NCBI GenBank assembly: GCA_021650895.1
Contig: CP091278.1
Span: 2,757,659-2,821,658 of the forward strand
Direction: 5' to 3'
Source of the DNA: Candidatus Jettenia sp.
Lineage (GTDB): Bacteria > Planctomycetota > Brocadiia > Brocadiales > Brocadiaceae
DNA: 64,000 nt
Both the position numbers and the translations under genes were made by a program. Of the stretch, positions 16,399-26,126 are shown piece after piece (positions within the stretch are counted from its first letter, which is position 1; the number at the start of each line of letters is the position of its first letter). The notes below the pieces were generated by a model. That model saw nothing but the letters and a program-made list of their open reading frames with translations, did no database searches and was not told where the DNA came from.

Positions 16399-18957
16399 GT
16401 GAAAAGGTGTAAGGTCTTTGGAATACCGGTACTTCTTTTGTTATTTGTATTGCTACCCAATATTGCTTCTGTTGAACGAGGGGAAGATGCTATAGCTGAT
16501 ACGGTAAGCGACCCTCCGTCTTTTTTTATTTTTCGAGTATCTCCAGCAGGCGATAATTTTGTGGCTGATACGGTAAGGAACCCTTTAGATTACGAACAAG
16601 AAAGGAATTTCCTGCAACAGGTAATTCCTTCTGAGGATTGGTCTTACCACTCTGAAACTGGTCCCTCTCATCACATGACAGATAAAAGAATGGGAGACTC
16701 TTATCATGGGTATAAAGAGTCTCATCATTCTGGTCAAGAGAGGAGTAGGGTGCCAGGAATGGAAACACATTCATCATATCAAACCTTTCATAGAAAAAGA
16801 CCATATACGAAAAGTAGTGCAACAAATACCTTAGCAGTTGGATGGCAGATAAAGACAGTAGATGCTCCAAAATATTTTAATTATTTATCTTCAAGGGCCA
16901 TTGCTGTTGATACCAGCAACCATCCTCATATTGCTTATGGTGGTGACCGTCTTTATTATGCCTGCCATGATGGAAATGCATGGAATTATCAGATCGTGGA
17001 TTTTTCGCCGGGAGTTGGTTTCTATGCATCTATTGCCATTGATCTCTGGGGCAAGGTACACATTAGTTATTTCGACTATAGTAACGAAGACCTCAAGTAT
17101 GCCACGAATATCTCTGGATCATGGGTAATAGAGACGGTGGACAGTGAGGGATGGGTAGGTGAGTATACCTCCCTGGCGATGGGTAGTTCAGGCAAGGTGC
17201 ACATCAGCTATTATGATTATACCGGGGGTAATCTCAAGTATGCGACAAATGCCTCAGGGTCATGGGTAAAGAAGACGGTGGACAGTGGTGGAGATGTAGG
17301 TTGGTATACCTCCCTGGCGTTGGATAGTTTCGGCAAGGTACACATCAGTTATTTTGATCAAAGTAAGGGCAGCCTCAAGCATGCGACGAATGCCTCCAGA
17401 TTATGGGTAACAGAGACGGTAGACAGGAGTGGATGGGTAGGCGGATATACCTCCCTGGCGTTGGATAGTTTCGGCAAGGTACACATCAGTTATTTTGATC
17501 AAAGTAAGGGCAGCCTCAAGCATGCGACGAATGCCTCCAGATTATGGGTAACAGAGACGGTAGACAGGAGTGGATGGGTAGGCGGATATACCTCCCTGGC
17601 GGTGGATAGTTTAGACAAAGTACACGTCAGTTATTTTGACTATAGTAACGATAACCTCAAGTATGCTACGAATTCCTCTGGATCATGGGCAGCAGAGACG
17701 ATAGATAGCGAAGGATACGTAGGTTGGTATACCTCTCTGGCGGTGACAAGTTTAGGCAAGGTGCACGTCTGCTATTATGATTGGGGTAAAGATGACCTCA
17801 AGTATACCACGAATGCCTCCGGCTCGTGGGTAAAGAAAACGATGGACCGCCGTGGAAATGTAGGCCGGTATGCTGCCCTGGCATTGGATAAATCGGGCAG
17901 GGTGCACATAAGCTATTATGATTGGAGTAAGGGTATCCTCAAGTATGCCAGCAATGTCTCTGGCTCAAGGGTAAAGAAGATTGTGGACAGTAGTGAAGAT
18001 GTGGGCCTGAATACTTCCCTGTCATTGGATGGTTCAGGCAAGGTACACATCAGCTACTATGATGATGCTACTAAAGACCTCAAGTATGCCACGAATGTAT
18101 CTGGATCATGGATAATAGAGACAGTGGACAGTGAAGGGTCGGTAGGTGCGTGTACCTCCCTGGCATTGGATAGTTCAGGCAAGGTACACATTAGCTACTA
18201 TGATGCTACTAATAGAGACCTCAAGTACGCGACGAATGCCTCAGGATCATGGGTAAAGAAGACGGTGGACAGTGGTGGAGATGTAGGCCGGTATACCTCC
18301 CTGGCGCTGGATAGTTTCGGCAAGGTGCACATGAGCTATTATGATTGGAGTAAGGGTAATCTCAAGTATGCTACGAATGTCTCTGGTTCATGGGTAACAG
18401 AGACGGTAGATAGGAACGGATATGTAGGTTTGTATACCTCTCTGACATTGGATGATTCAGGTAAGGCACACATCAGCTACTACGATGCTACAAATAAAGA
18501 CCTCAAGTATGCGACGAATGCCTCGGGGTTATGGGTAAAGAAGACGGTGGACAGTAATGGAGATGTCGGTGCGTATGTTTCCCTTGTGGTGGATAACTTC
18601 GGCAAGGTACACATCAGCTATTATGATGCTACCAATAAAGATCTCAAGTATGTGACGAATGCCTCAGGCTTATGGGTAAAGAAGACGGTGGACAGTGGTG
18701 GAGATGTAGGCCGGTATACCTCCCTGGCGCTGGATAGTTTCGGCAAGGTGCACATCGGCTATTATGATGATGTTAGGGGTAACCTTAAGTATGCGACGAA
18801 TGCCTCTGACTCATGGGTAAGGAAGACAGTGGACAGTGGTGGAGATGTAGGCCGGTATACCTCCCTGGCAGTGGAGAGTTCTGATAAGGTACATATTAGC
18901 TATTATGATAATACTAATAGAGACCTCAAATATGCCCGATATGCCCGAAAGCGTTAG
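16399..18957 (+). CDS. Exported protein built of about fourteen 47-residue repeats
   Basis: The chosen GTG start at 16399 has GGAGGGG 6 bases upstream; ATGs at 16384 and 16345 are in frame but lack such a site. The product has 852 residues. A signal peptide follows the start (KRCKVFGIPVLLLLFVLLPN), then about 130 low-similarity residues, then tandem units of the form GKVHISYYD-x5-LKYATN-x-SGSWV-x3-VDS-x-G-x-VG-x-YTSLALDS. I count 14 units plus one degenerate leading unit; the last ends LKYARYARKR. Each unit predicts about four beta strands, so one or two beta-propellers or a long beta solenoid is plausible. No anchor, enzyme motif or named family is recognised. Flanks are transposon debris. 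A surface or matrix role is a guess. Confidence 0.8.
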   Translation: MKRCKVFGIPVLLLLFVLLPNIASVERGEDAIADTVSDPPSFFIFRVSPAGDNFVADTVRNPLDYEQERNFLQQVIPSEDWSYHSETGPSHHMTDKRMGDSYHGYKESHHSGQERSRVPGMETHSSYQTFHRKRPYTKSSATNTLAVGWQIKTVDAPKYFNYLSSRAIAVDTSNHPHIAYGGDRLYYACHDGNAWNYQIVDFSPGVGFYASIAIDLWGKVHISYFDYSNEDLKYATNISGSWVIETVDSEGWVGEYTSLAMGSSGKVHISYYDYTGGNLKYATNASGSWVKKTVDSGGDVGWYTSLALDSFGKVHISYFDQSKGSLKHATNASRLWVTETVDRSGWVGGYTSLALDSFGKVHISYFDQSKGSLKHATNASRLWVTETVDRSGWVGGYTSLAVDSLDKVHVSYFDYSNDNLKYATNSSGSWAAETIDSEGYVGWYTSLAVTSLGKVHVCYYDWGKDDLKYTTNASGSWVKKTMDRRGNVGRYAALALDKSGRVHISYYDWSKGILKYASNVSGSRVKKIVDSSEDVGLNTSLSLDGSGKVHISYYDDATKDLKYATNVSGSWIIETVDSEGSVGACTSLALDSSGKVHISYYDATNRDLKYATNASGSWVKKTVDSGGDVGRYTSLALDSFGKVHMSYYDWSKGNLKYATNVSGSWVTETVDRNGYVGLYTSLTLDDSGKAHISYYDATNKDLKYATNASGLWVKKTVDSNGDVGAYVSLVVDNFGKVHISYYDATNKDLKYVTNASGLWVKKTVDSGGDVGRYTSLALDSFGKVHIGYYDDVRGNLKYATNASDSWVRKTVDSGGDVGRYTSLAVESSDKVHISYYDNTNRDLKYARYARKR
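17320..17601. repeat. Perfect 141-bp tandem duplication inside the repeat protein gene
   Basis: Bases 17320-17460 and 17461-17601 are identical across all 141 positions. Other units of the gene agree only in part. 141 bp equals one 47-codon repeat, so the frame is kept. This points to very recent unit duplication by slippage or unequal recombination. Confidence 0.9.
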
Positions 18958-19139
18958 CTATGGGTCAAAAATGGTTGCATACCAGAAGTTCAAAGATATA
19001 ATAAAACTCAAGGAAGTCTCCACAGCAAAACTATACCAGGCAGTTACAGTTTTTCATTGAGTCGCCTATTGTACCAGGCAAACCAAAGGTACCACTTTTT
19101 TATTTACCATAAGATATCCAGCAGAGGAGAAGAAATCCC

Positions 19140-19666
19140 ATGGTTAAATTCAAACCATTTCATGAATTCCAGAAACCCCTGATGGGGTTTACTCCCGAAT
19201 AGCGTTTTTAGATTACATCGAAACGGTATTACCCAAAGACCATCTCTGCAGATTAGTCAAAGAGTTCGTATTCTCGTTAGATACAGAAGCGATAGAGGTG
19301 AAATATTCTTTTTTAGTCCACGTACCTATCATCCGAAGTTACTCTTCAGTGTGCTCTTTTATGGGTATGTAATAGGAGTACGCAGTAGTAGAAAGTTAGA
19401 AGAGACAAAAAGATGACACCTGCAAAGTGGATCCTGAACAAGAGGCATTACAGGAGAAGTTGCCAGACCGTACGTACCTGAAAAAGAAGATAGAAGAAGC
19501 ACTGGAGGTGATGAAGGAGGAGGAGGTAAGGAAAAGAGAAGATTAATCTTACCGAAACTTTCTCTTACGAGGACTGGAAAAGGTCTGTGCGGAATTTAAG
19601 TTGATGGGTATTGGATGGAATTTAAAAAAGATGCTGAAAATGGGAATAAGACTCGCCACGGCATAA
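19140..19666 (+). pseudogene. IS1182-family transposase remnant with internal deletion
   Basis: From ATG 19140: MVKFKPFHEFQKPLMGFTPE, a stop, then FLDYIETVLPKDHLCRLVKE and STYHPKLLFSVLFYGYVIGV with RSSRKLEE, which is the typical N-terminal part of this family. After several frame changes the C-terminal block appears: RNFLLRGLEKVCAEFKLMGI, then WNLKKMLKMG. The whole catalytic middle is missing: about 530 bp remain of a gene that is normally about 1.4-1.6 kb. Confidence 0.8.
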
Positions 19667-19922
19667 GGTGATACAGGGAAAACAAGCCCTCATTGTAGTA
19701 GTCTCATCTCCTTTTTATGCTCCTCCAGATACAAGTATGATTGGGATGGAAACGTGTTAACCTTTTCCTGGTTTGTTTATCGATCGTATTTTCATCTTAC
19801 GCACAATTTCTTTATCTTTTACTCTTATTTATTGACCACATTCTCGGACAACCTGTTTAGCCTTGCCCTGCGGAGTTATAGTACTCAATAGATGAAATCG
19901 AACAGTATTTTAGACAGGGTGG

Positions 19923-19946
19923 CACGGACAAACTTGTTTGTCCGTG
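19923..19946. repeat. Dispersed GGTGGCACGGACAAAC hairpin, copy 2
   Basis: CACGGACAAAC, a 2-base loop, then GTTTGTCCGTG. The AGGGTGG that precedes it is shared with the copies at 15181 and 28504. Confidence 0.8.
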
Positions 19947-20064
19947 ATGGTGTAATGAAATCCTGGCTCATTTTGTCTGGTTTCATTATGTGCTGTTCGG
20001 TTTAATCTGTTGGATACTATAAAATTTCTCAACGTTAAGCGCGGAGATACACAATGTTGCAATG

Positions 20065-20108
20065 GTAGAGACGCAAGATTTTGGAGACGCAAAATCTTGC
20101 GTCTCTAC
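20065..20108. repeat. AGAGACGCAAGAT hairpin, near-perfect copy
   Basis: GTAGAGACGCAAGATTTT (20065-20082) pairs with AAAATCTTGCGTCTCTAC (20091-20108). The loop itself repeats GGAGACGC. Related degenerate copies lie at 6599 and 6785. Confidence 0.8.
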
Positions 20109-20492
20109 TAATCCCGTAGGGATGTCATGATTATAGAAAAAGCAGAAAAAAGCCCTTCAACCCCGAAGGGGTGACATGGGATATCTGCGTTGAGATGTCT
20201 TTGGGATTTGATTGTAAGGTATATTTTATCTGGAGGTTATCCCAAAACCTTAATTTAGTGTCTAGAATCATTTGAAGATAGAGAGAAGTTCCCGTACAGA
20301 ATAGGTTTTGGAGTAGCATCTAGAATCATTTCCTTCGGGGTTGAATTCGGTATGTTCGGTTTTATACAGAGGGTACTATAACCGAAGCCTTCGGTTGGTT
20401 CAATCGGAATGATTGAGCTAGCGAGGCAATTTATCTTTTAAGATGGACTATATTGGTAATCGCAAAGGATAGAGTAGACGATAAGGAGTAAA

Positions 20493-21032
20493 ATGTTGAG
20501 TTTATTTCAAAAGAAAAATGTGACCCACTGGTTGAGTGTCTCGTGCCTTCTTTATATTATTTTAAATTTCTCCCTTCCTGGTTGTGCTTCATTACAAATC
20601 AAAGGTAATATCTTTTCCTCTCCGGAAAAAGAATATACGGTACACATTCCAGAAAAAGGATGGGAACCGGTTAAGACAAGCGATGCAGATATGGCCTTGT
20701 GGAATAAGCAATATAACGCTACGATTGCCCTCATTTCCAGCGATAGAAAAAGTAAGAAATTTTCTCTGGAAATGCTGAATAAACAGCTTTTTATGGGAAT
20801 GAGAGATAAGGAAATACTTGTGAAGGAGCCTGTAGTGGTAGGTAATCAAAAGGCAATACATACTATTTTGACATCGAAAATAGATGATTATACCTTAAAA
20901 ATTGATTCTTACGTTATTGAGACAGATAATAAAATTTATGACTTGATGTACTGGGCTCCCCTTGATTTATTTAATCATGCACAGAGCGATTTTGAAAATA
21001 TGGTAGAAACCTTTAAATATAACCAACTTTAA
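20493..21032 (+). CDS. Small lipoprotein ahead of the Mla operon
   Basis: 179 residues. A signal peptide ends in the lipobox LPGC (SLPGCASLQ, Cys near residue 32), so signal peptidase II processing is expected. The mature part is a compact alpha/beta protein (EKEYTVHIPEKGWEPVKTSD and then SKKFSLEMLNKQLFMG) without a motif I can name; it faintly recalls small PsbP/DUF1795-like folds. ATG at 20493; AAGGAG lies 7-8 bases upstream. It precedes mlaE by 295 bases on the same strand, so a link with outer-membrane lipid transport is possible but only contextual. Confidence 0.75.
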   Translation: MLSLFQKKNVTHWLSVSCLLYIILNFSLPGCASLQIKGNIFSSPEKEYTVHIPEKGWEPVKTSDADMALWNKQYNATIALISSDRKSKKFSLEMLNKQLFMGMRDKEILVKEPVVVGNQKAIHTILTSKIDDYTLKIDSYVIETDNKIYDLMYWAPLDLFNHAQSDFENMVETFKYNQL

Positions 21033-21327
21033 AAACGTGAACCCATTACTGACGTTATTCTTGCGTGAGCAAGAAGCCATGTATTGGTATGTACATTCCG
21101 AATTTTCACGGCAAATTATCCGCACGAAATTCTTATCCTTGCCTACAGCAATAGAGGGAAGAAATATATGAGGACGATGGCGTTGGTTCTTTATTGTATA
21201 CTCGTCCCCTTACATAAAACCCTTGAAATCTTAAAAGTGTTATAAGATAATTTACTGTTTATACCTGTTTACAATCAAAACCCTTGTTTTTGATCTAAAA
21301 CTCTATAATTAGTAAATACTATTTCAA

Positions 21328-22104
21328 ATGAATATTCTCTTATCTATAGATGTTGCCGTTAAGAAATTTATTCTTTCTGTAGGCCAGGTAACGTTACTGA
21401 CGATTAAGGGATTTACCGGTATCTTTTTACCTCCCTTTAACCTGAAGCTTGTGCTCCGGGAGATTGATAATTTTGGAGCCGGTTCGCTGTTGTTGGTTGA
21501 TCTCATTGCGCTGTTTACAGGGATGGTGATGGCCCTTCAAACAATCTACGGGTTGAGTATGTACGGCGCAGAGATTTATGTTGGCGGTGTAGTTTCCCTT
21601 TCCCTTGTCAGAGAGTTGGGGCCTGTTATGACATCTATTATGGTTGGCGCAAGAGTGGGGTCAGGTATTGCGGCAGAGATTGGTTCTATGCAGGTAACGG
21701 AGCAGATCGATGCTATGCGGGCATTAGGGGCAAGTCCTGTTAAAAAACTGGTGACTCCAAAGATAATTGCAGCTATGGTTACCCTTCCTCTCCTCACGGT
21801 TACTGCTAATATTGTTGGTATTTTTGGCGGTATGATTATTGCCTTGTTCGAGCTCGATATAGACCGTACTTTCTATATCAATTCCGTCTTAAATACCATT
21901 ACGGTTTCAGATTTATTAAGCGGTGTTGGGAAAACGGTGTTTTTTGGAATAATTATCTCTGTTTTCGGTTGTTATTTTGGATTAAAAACTACAGGAGGCA
22001 CTACCGGCGTTGGACGTTCTACGACAATCACTGTCGTAACCACATCGATCTTAATCTTGATTTCAGACTTTTTTCTGACAAAATTATTTCTAATTCTCTT
22101 TTAA
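21328..22104 (+). CDS. mlaE: MlaE-type ABC transporter permease
   Basis: 258 residues, the usual size, with about five membrane segments. The family signature is complete: VSLVRELGPVMTSIMVGARV, then GSGIAAEIGSMQVTEQIDAM and RALG. MlaE forms the membrane core of the lipid-transport ABC complex at the inner membrane. Followed by the ATPase and MCE subunits in the order mlaE-mlaF-mlaD, so this is a minimal retrograde/anterograde phospholipid transporter. The periplasmic MlaC and lipoprotein MlaA genes are not in the window. Confidence 0.93.
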   Translation: MNILLSIDVAVKKFILSVGQVTLLTIKGFTGIFLPPFNLKLVLREIDNFGAGSLLLVDLIALFTGMVMALQTIYGLSMYGAEIYVGGVVSLSLVRELGPVMTSIMVGARVGSGIAAEIGSMQVTEQIDAMRALGASPVKKLVTPKIIAAMVTLPLLTVTANIVGIFGGMIIALFELDIDRTFYINSVLNTITVSDLLSGVGKTVFFGIIISVFGCYFGLKTTGGTTGVGRSTTITVVTTSILILISDFFLTKLFLILF

Positions 22105-22310
22105 TTTTATAGTTTGAACACAGATGGCACAGATAAAAAATATCTGCTCATAAAACAGAGTTTCTCGACAAAGGTGTTCTTAAACCATATCTTCCTGAAA
22201 ATTATAGAAGGGTTTAAGAATAAGCTGTAAATATTCAGCATGATTACCCCTTTATGGATATTAGAAAATAATTCTCTGTGTTTATCGGTGAAAATCTGTG
22301 TCCTAGTCTC

Positions 22311-23054
22311 ATGTCAAAAGTAATTATTGAATTTAAAGGCGTATATAAATCATTTAATGGAATTTTGGTTCACAACGGCATCAACCTGTCTATAGTAGAA
22401 GGTGAAATTATGTCCCTTCTTGGAGGTAGTGGATCAGGGAAAAGTGTGCTTCTGAAGGAGCTTATTGGTCTTGTAATACCCGATAGAGGGGATATTATCG
22501 TGTTGGGTAATACAGTAACTCAAATGAATGAAGAGTCACTGATTGAGCTACGGGAGCACGTAGGGATGCTGTTTCAGGGAGCTGCGCTTTTTGATTCGCT
22601 TACGGTATTTGAAAATATTGCCTATCCGCTCCGGGAACATCTAAAATTGACGGAGAAGGAGATCCGTGAGCGGGTAGCCGAAAAATTGCATCTTGTAGGA
22701 TTAGGAGGTATTGAAAACAAGATGCCAAATGAATTAAGCGGTGGTATGAGGAAGCGCGTTGGACTGGCCAGGGCAATTGCAACAGATCCCAATATTATCC
22801 TGTATGATGAACCTACAACGGGATTAGATCCCATAACTGCTCAACGGATTAACGAACTGATTATTGATTTACAAAAGAAGTTAGGGATAACCTCCGTTGT
22901 AGTAACCCACGACCTGCACTGCGTTAAAACCGTTTCCAATCGGATTGCAATGCTTTACGAGGGGAAGATTGTTGCTGTTGGTACCTGGAACGAGCTTATA
23001 ACATCAGATATTCAGGTAGTAAGAGATTTTATTAGTGGTAATATTTGTGAGTAA
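22311..23054 (+). CDS. mlaF: MlaF-type ABC transporter ATP-binding protein
   Basis: 247 residues from ATG 22311 (MSKVIIEFKGVYKSF); an in-frame GTG at 22278 would add 11 atypical residues. Walker A GGSGSGKS, Q-loop MLFQGAALFDSLTVFENIAY, signature LSGGMRKRVGLARA, Walker B NIILYDEPTTGLDP and the switch His in VVVTHDLH are all present. It powers the MlaE/MlaD complex. The 206-base gap after mlaE is longer than usual for this operon; the MCE gene follows after 11 bases. Confidence 0.94.
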   Translation: MSKVIIEFKGVYKSFNGILVHNGINLSIVEGEIMSLLGGSGSGKSVLLKELIGLVIPDRGDIIVLGNTVTQMNEESLIELREHVGMLFQGAALFDSLTVFENIAYPLREHLKLTEKEIRERVAEKLHLVGLGGIENKMPNELSGGMRKRVGLARAIATDPNIILYDEPTTGLDPITAQRINELIIDLQKKLGITSVVVTHDLHCVKTVSNRIAMLYEGKIVAVGTWNELITSDIQVVRDFISGNICE

Positions 23055-23065
23055 AAGGGGCGTGT

Positions 23066-24004
23066 ATGACAAGAGAACGATTTGCTGAATTACGGGCAGG
23101 GCTTTTTACCCTGCTAACGTTAATAGGCTTTATTGCTATGGTGTTTATCCTTGGCAGTCAGAAGGGATATTTTAAGTCTCAGATCACGATAAAGGCAAAA
23201 TTCTCAAATGTGTATGGATTACAAGCCGGCGCTCCGGTAAGGTTTATGGGTGTAGGAATAGGTTATGTGAATGATATTCTCCTGCCCGATGAATTGCCTT
23301 GTACAGGAATTGTGGTATCGCTCCGGATCGATACTTCAGTCAAAAAGAATATAACTACCGACTCTACTGCCACTATTAAATGGCTGAGTTATGTAACGGG
23401 GGATTCTTATGTAGAGATATCGTCCGGTCCCTGTCACGAGCCTGTAGTAAAAGATGGAGATTTTATAAAAAGTACAGAACCGGTAGACTATACCGCAGTC
23501 ATTGAAAATAGTACAAGTGTTATTGAATCCTTTTCAAATATCTCCAAAAAACTGGAAGAAGGTAATTTTGTAGAATTATTAAACAGTACTTTAGTATCGT
23601 TGAATGAGAGTTTGAGGGCTTTTCAGACGGGAAACGGCCTGCTTTATTCACTTATATATGATCCTAAGGGAAAACAACTCCTGGAGAATTTTGCTGCAAC
23701 TTCTGAATCTCTTAATGAGAGTGCGAAGGCCCTTCAAAAAGGTGAAGGATTGCTTCATTCCCTTATCTACGATCCCAAGGGAAAGCAAGTCATGGAAAAT
23801 TTAATCTCAACTTCTGAATCTCTTAAAGAAATTATGGCAGGGGTTGAGAAAGGAGAAGGTACTCTTGGCGCTCTGATAGGAGACCCTGCCGTGTACGATA
23901 ACTTAAAAAATCTCCTGGGCGGTACCAACCGCAGTTTTATTTTAAGAAGTTTAATTCGGAAAAGTGTTGAGAGAGGTAAAGAAGAGAGTAATTATTCAAA
24001 ATAA
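23066..24004 (+). CDS. mlaD: MCE-family protein (MlaD-like lipid-binding subunit)
   Basis: 312 residues: one N-terminal membrane helix (LFTLLTLIGFIAMVFILG), then the MCE domain with KAKFSNVYGLQAGAPVRFMG and IKWLSYVTGDSYVEI. The C-terminal part is helical and contains three related units of about 45 residues marked by G-x-G-x-L-x2-LI-x-DP (LLYSLIYDPKGKQ, LLHSLIYDPKGKQ, TLGALIGDPAVYD). Such repeats are common in long MCE proteins and may form the helical tunnel or needle. It starts 11 bases after mlaF. Confidence 0.92.
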   Translation: MTRERFAELRAGLFTLLTLIGFIAMVFILGSQKGYFKSQITIKAKFSNVYGLQAGAPVRFMGVGIGYVNDILLPDELPCTGIVVSLRIDTSVKKNITTDSTATIKWLSYVTGDSYVEISSGPCHEPVVKDGDFIKSTEPVDYTAVIENSTSVIESFSNISKKLEEGNFVELLNSTLVSLNESLRAFQTGNGLLYSLIYDPKGKQLLENFAATSESLNESAKALQKGEGLLHSLIYDPKGKQVMENLISTSESLKEIMAGVEKGEGTLGALIGDPAVYDNLKNLLGGTNRSFILRSLIRKSVERGKEESNYSK

Positions 24005-24100
24005 TGTTGGACCTAAAAATTATAACTGGATACAGAAGAACATAAATAAACACTGGTTTTTTAATTGTATTAGAGAAGAAACAATGTTGATTACCTGTTT

Positions 24101-24505
24101 TTATTGAGATTTACCAAAAGAAAATTTTCCCTGAATACCTCCTACCGTCATAAATAGTTCTGAGGTGCTTTTTGTCAAAAAAAGGAGGACACGTTCGTTA
24201 GTTTCGAAGACAGGACTGTCTTCCATTCCCGGCGAGAAAACAACTTTTATCTCCATCCCGGTAGTAGGTTTTCCCTTAAGTGTATATTCAACGAAAATAA
24301 TGGCTTCCCGGTTGTCTCTCTTTGAACGAATCTCTTTAACCTCTCCGTATATGACGAGATCAGAACGGGCAATAAGTTCTGAGTTATCCATTCTCAACAT
24401 AATACTATATGCTGGTGTGGAGGGAAAACTCCATAGGCATAGAATAAGGAAGAGGAGGAAAATCCCCCTCTTCCTTTTTTCCTTTTTCTGCTTTGCTAGC
24501 CACAT
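24101..24505 (-). CDS. Small exported protein downstream of the matrixin protease
   Basis: 134 residues with a signal peptide or anchor (GIFLLFLILCLWSFPSTPAYS) after a strongly basic N-terminus. The mature part is a beta-rich domain: NSELIARSDLVIYGEVKEIR, then VEYTLKGKPTTGMEIKVVFS, VLLFLTKSTSELF and GGIQGKFSFG. This pattern recurs in small exported proteins next to metalloproteases, but I cannot give it a family name. ATG directly follows the protease stop (TAA-ATG), so the two are co-translated; a chaperone or inhibitor role for the protease is possible. Confidence 0.72.
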   Translation of the reverse strand: MWLAKQKKEKRKRGIFLLFLILCLWSFPSTPAYSIMLRMDNSELIARSDLVIYGEVKEIRSKRDNREAIIFVEYTLKGKPTTGMEIKVVFSPGMEDSPVFETNERVLLFLTKSTSELFMTVGGIQGKFSFGKSQ

Positions 24506-25768
24506 TTAATGCTTTCCTTCATTATAAAAATTTGTCCCTATGTCCCTGCTGCTATTCTTTGGATTTACAAATCTCACGTTAAATGTAGCAACCTTAGAGG
24601 CATCTCCCGGATTAACCACAATATCCCCAACCACAATTCCATTGAGAGAAACGCGAAGGGTTTCCGGGCTCAGAAGAATATTATCTGAAATAGTCAAAGT
24701 GATCTTGACCTGATCAATATCTTTATATGAACTGGAGAGTCTGTGTTGTGCCCGATAGAGATCTCCTATATGCCACCAATAACCGTCAAATTGAGAAACA
24801 AAAGGATCGCGTGAAAGTACACCATCTACATCGGCTTTTGATCCACCCGTATCTGTATCTGCGGTAGGTAAATGACGAGTCGTATAGTTTGCAGTTCCTT
24901 TTTGTCTGAGCTGTACCTTTACATCTTTTTCACGAAGTCTGAAACTTCCGGAGCCAGGAGCTGGAATTGAAACAGATTCAATCTGAATAATTACATCTTC
25001 TGGTCTGGATTTATAAATTGCATAAATACCTGCAATATCATCATATGAGAGATAAGGTCTTCTACCGGTGTAAAAAGGATACATGAGGGCATTGGGGTCC
25101 GAGGAATGTGCCAATCCGAGAGAATGTCCGATTTCATGCGCCGCAACGGTAAGCAAATCAATCCCTGCTCCACCATATGTTGGAGTTACCCATGTCTCAT
25201 CTTCATCAAAGTGGACATCGCCAGCAATACACCCGGAATTGACAGGTGGTGGATACCATGCATGTGCCAGCACACCGCCGGGTCCATCAAAAGAATGTCC
25301 ATCACCATGGTCTCCTGCTCCCCACCAGATACGGATGTCACCAGTACATGAATTAGCTCCACCATCTGCAACTTCTGCTGGTTTAACCTCTGCTACATTT
25401 GACCAGAGTCCGAATGCCTGTCCTATAATTCCCCGTTCCGATGCCCAGGAGATATCAGGACTGGTATTTCCAAAGCTGTAGGTAAAGCCAGCAATGGGCC
25501 AACTTCCACCGGTAAGAGCATAAGGAGCTAGTCCTGTAGGAAGGTCATCATAGAGGCAGGGAGAGTCGCTGGTGCAGGGTGATGCTGATGCAGAGGGGGG
25601 AGGCGTTGGTTCTACCCGAAGGATTGTGCTATTGTTATTTGTTACAATAAAATTTTTTCCCTGATATATATAACTAACACCTTCGGTGTCTGCTGCAATG
25701 GATAAGCTTCCCATCGCTCCCAGGGAAAACAGAGAAATAAACGATATACATATTTTTACATTTTTCAT
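24506..25768 (-). CDS. Secreted matrixin-type zinc metalloprotease
   Basis: 420 residues. A signal peptide (ISFISLFSLGAMGSLSIAA) is followed by a linker with PPPSASASPCTSDSPC. The catalytic domain (M10-like) includes WASERGIIGQAFGLWSNVAE, the zinc site HEIGHSLGLAHSSDPNALMY (HExxHxxGxxH with the Met-turn), and YDDIAGIYAIY. About 170 C-terminal residues look beta-rich and could be a binding domain. No cysteine-switch propeptide was seen. The leader contains a candidate c-di-GMP-I riboswitch and a terminator (26017-26210), so expression is probably controlled by c-di-GMP. The stop codon abuts the next gene. Confidence 0.88.
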   Translation of the reverse strand: MKNVKICISFISLFSLGAMGSLSIAADTEGVSYIYQGKNFIVTNNNSTILRVEPTPPPSASASPCTSDSPCLYDDLPTGLAPYALTGGSWPIAGFTYSFGNTSPDISWASERGIIGQAFGLWSNVAEVKPAEVADGGANSCTGDIRIWWGAGDHGDGHSFDGPGGVLAHAWYPPPVNSGCIAGDVHFDEDETWVTPTYGGAGIDLLTVAAHEIGHSLGLAHSSDPNALMYPFYTGRRPYLSYDDIAGIYAIYKSRPEDVIIQIESVSIPAPGSGSFRLREKDVKVQLRQKGTANYTTRHLPTADTDTGGSKADVDGVLSRDPFVSQFDGYWWHIGDLYRAQHRLSSSYKDIDQVKITLTISDNILLSPETLRVSLNGIVVGDIVVNPGDASKVATFNVRFVNPKNSSRDIGTNFYNEGKH

Positions 25769-26016
25769 TGCCTTTTCCTTTATTTAAGGTTGTATTACGC
25801 AAGAGAAAAAATCTTTTCATTATCTTTTTCTTCATTAACATTATGCAGTTTCTTTAAAATAGGGAAAATACTTTACTTCGTTTTGGCTTAAGCAATCCAT
25901 TTCAATGTTTTTTAGGTCATTTGTATCACCCCCTATTCATGAATAAGTAGCCATAAATCCCAGGAAAATTTTATGGAGTACCGAGTAACTACAATTTTTA
26001 AAACTATTCCTGAAAA

Positions 26017-26070
26017 CAAAAAAGCCTTACTGCAAAGATATTCATGGAAAATATCTTCGGCAGTAAGGCT
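26017..26070 (-). terminator. Intrinsic terminator in the metalloprotease leader
   Basis: On the minus strand AGCCTTACTGC (26070-26060), an inner helix AGATATT/AATATCT, and GCAGTAAGGCT (26033-26023) are followed by TTTTTTG. It lies between the riboswitch and the gene it would control, with no gene ending upstream on that strand. It therefore looks like an attenuator (expression platform). Confidence 0.85.
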
Positions 26071-26126
26071 ATCTTATTTCTGTCGTGTCAGTTATAAGTG
26101 TAAGTGTCTGTTATGTATACTGACAC

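Larger units (their letters stand above)
18958..20492. other. Transposon-debris gap before the Mla operon
   Basis: About 1.5 kb with no intact gene. It holds a shortened IS1182-type transposase (19140-19666), one GGTGGCACGGACAAAC hairpin, one near-perfect AGAGACGCAAGAT hairpin (20065-20108), and two TCTAGAATCATTT direct repeats near 20259 and 20319. The lipoprotein gene starts at 20493. Confidence 0.6.
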
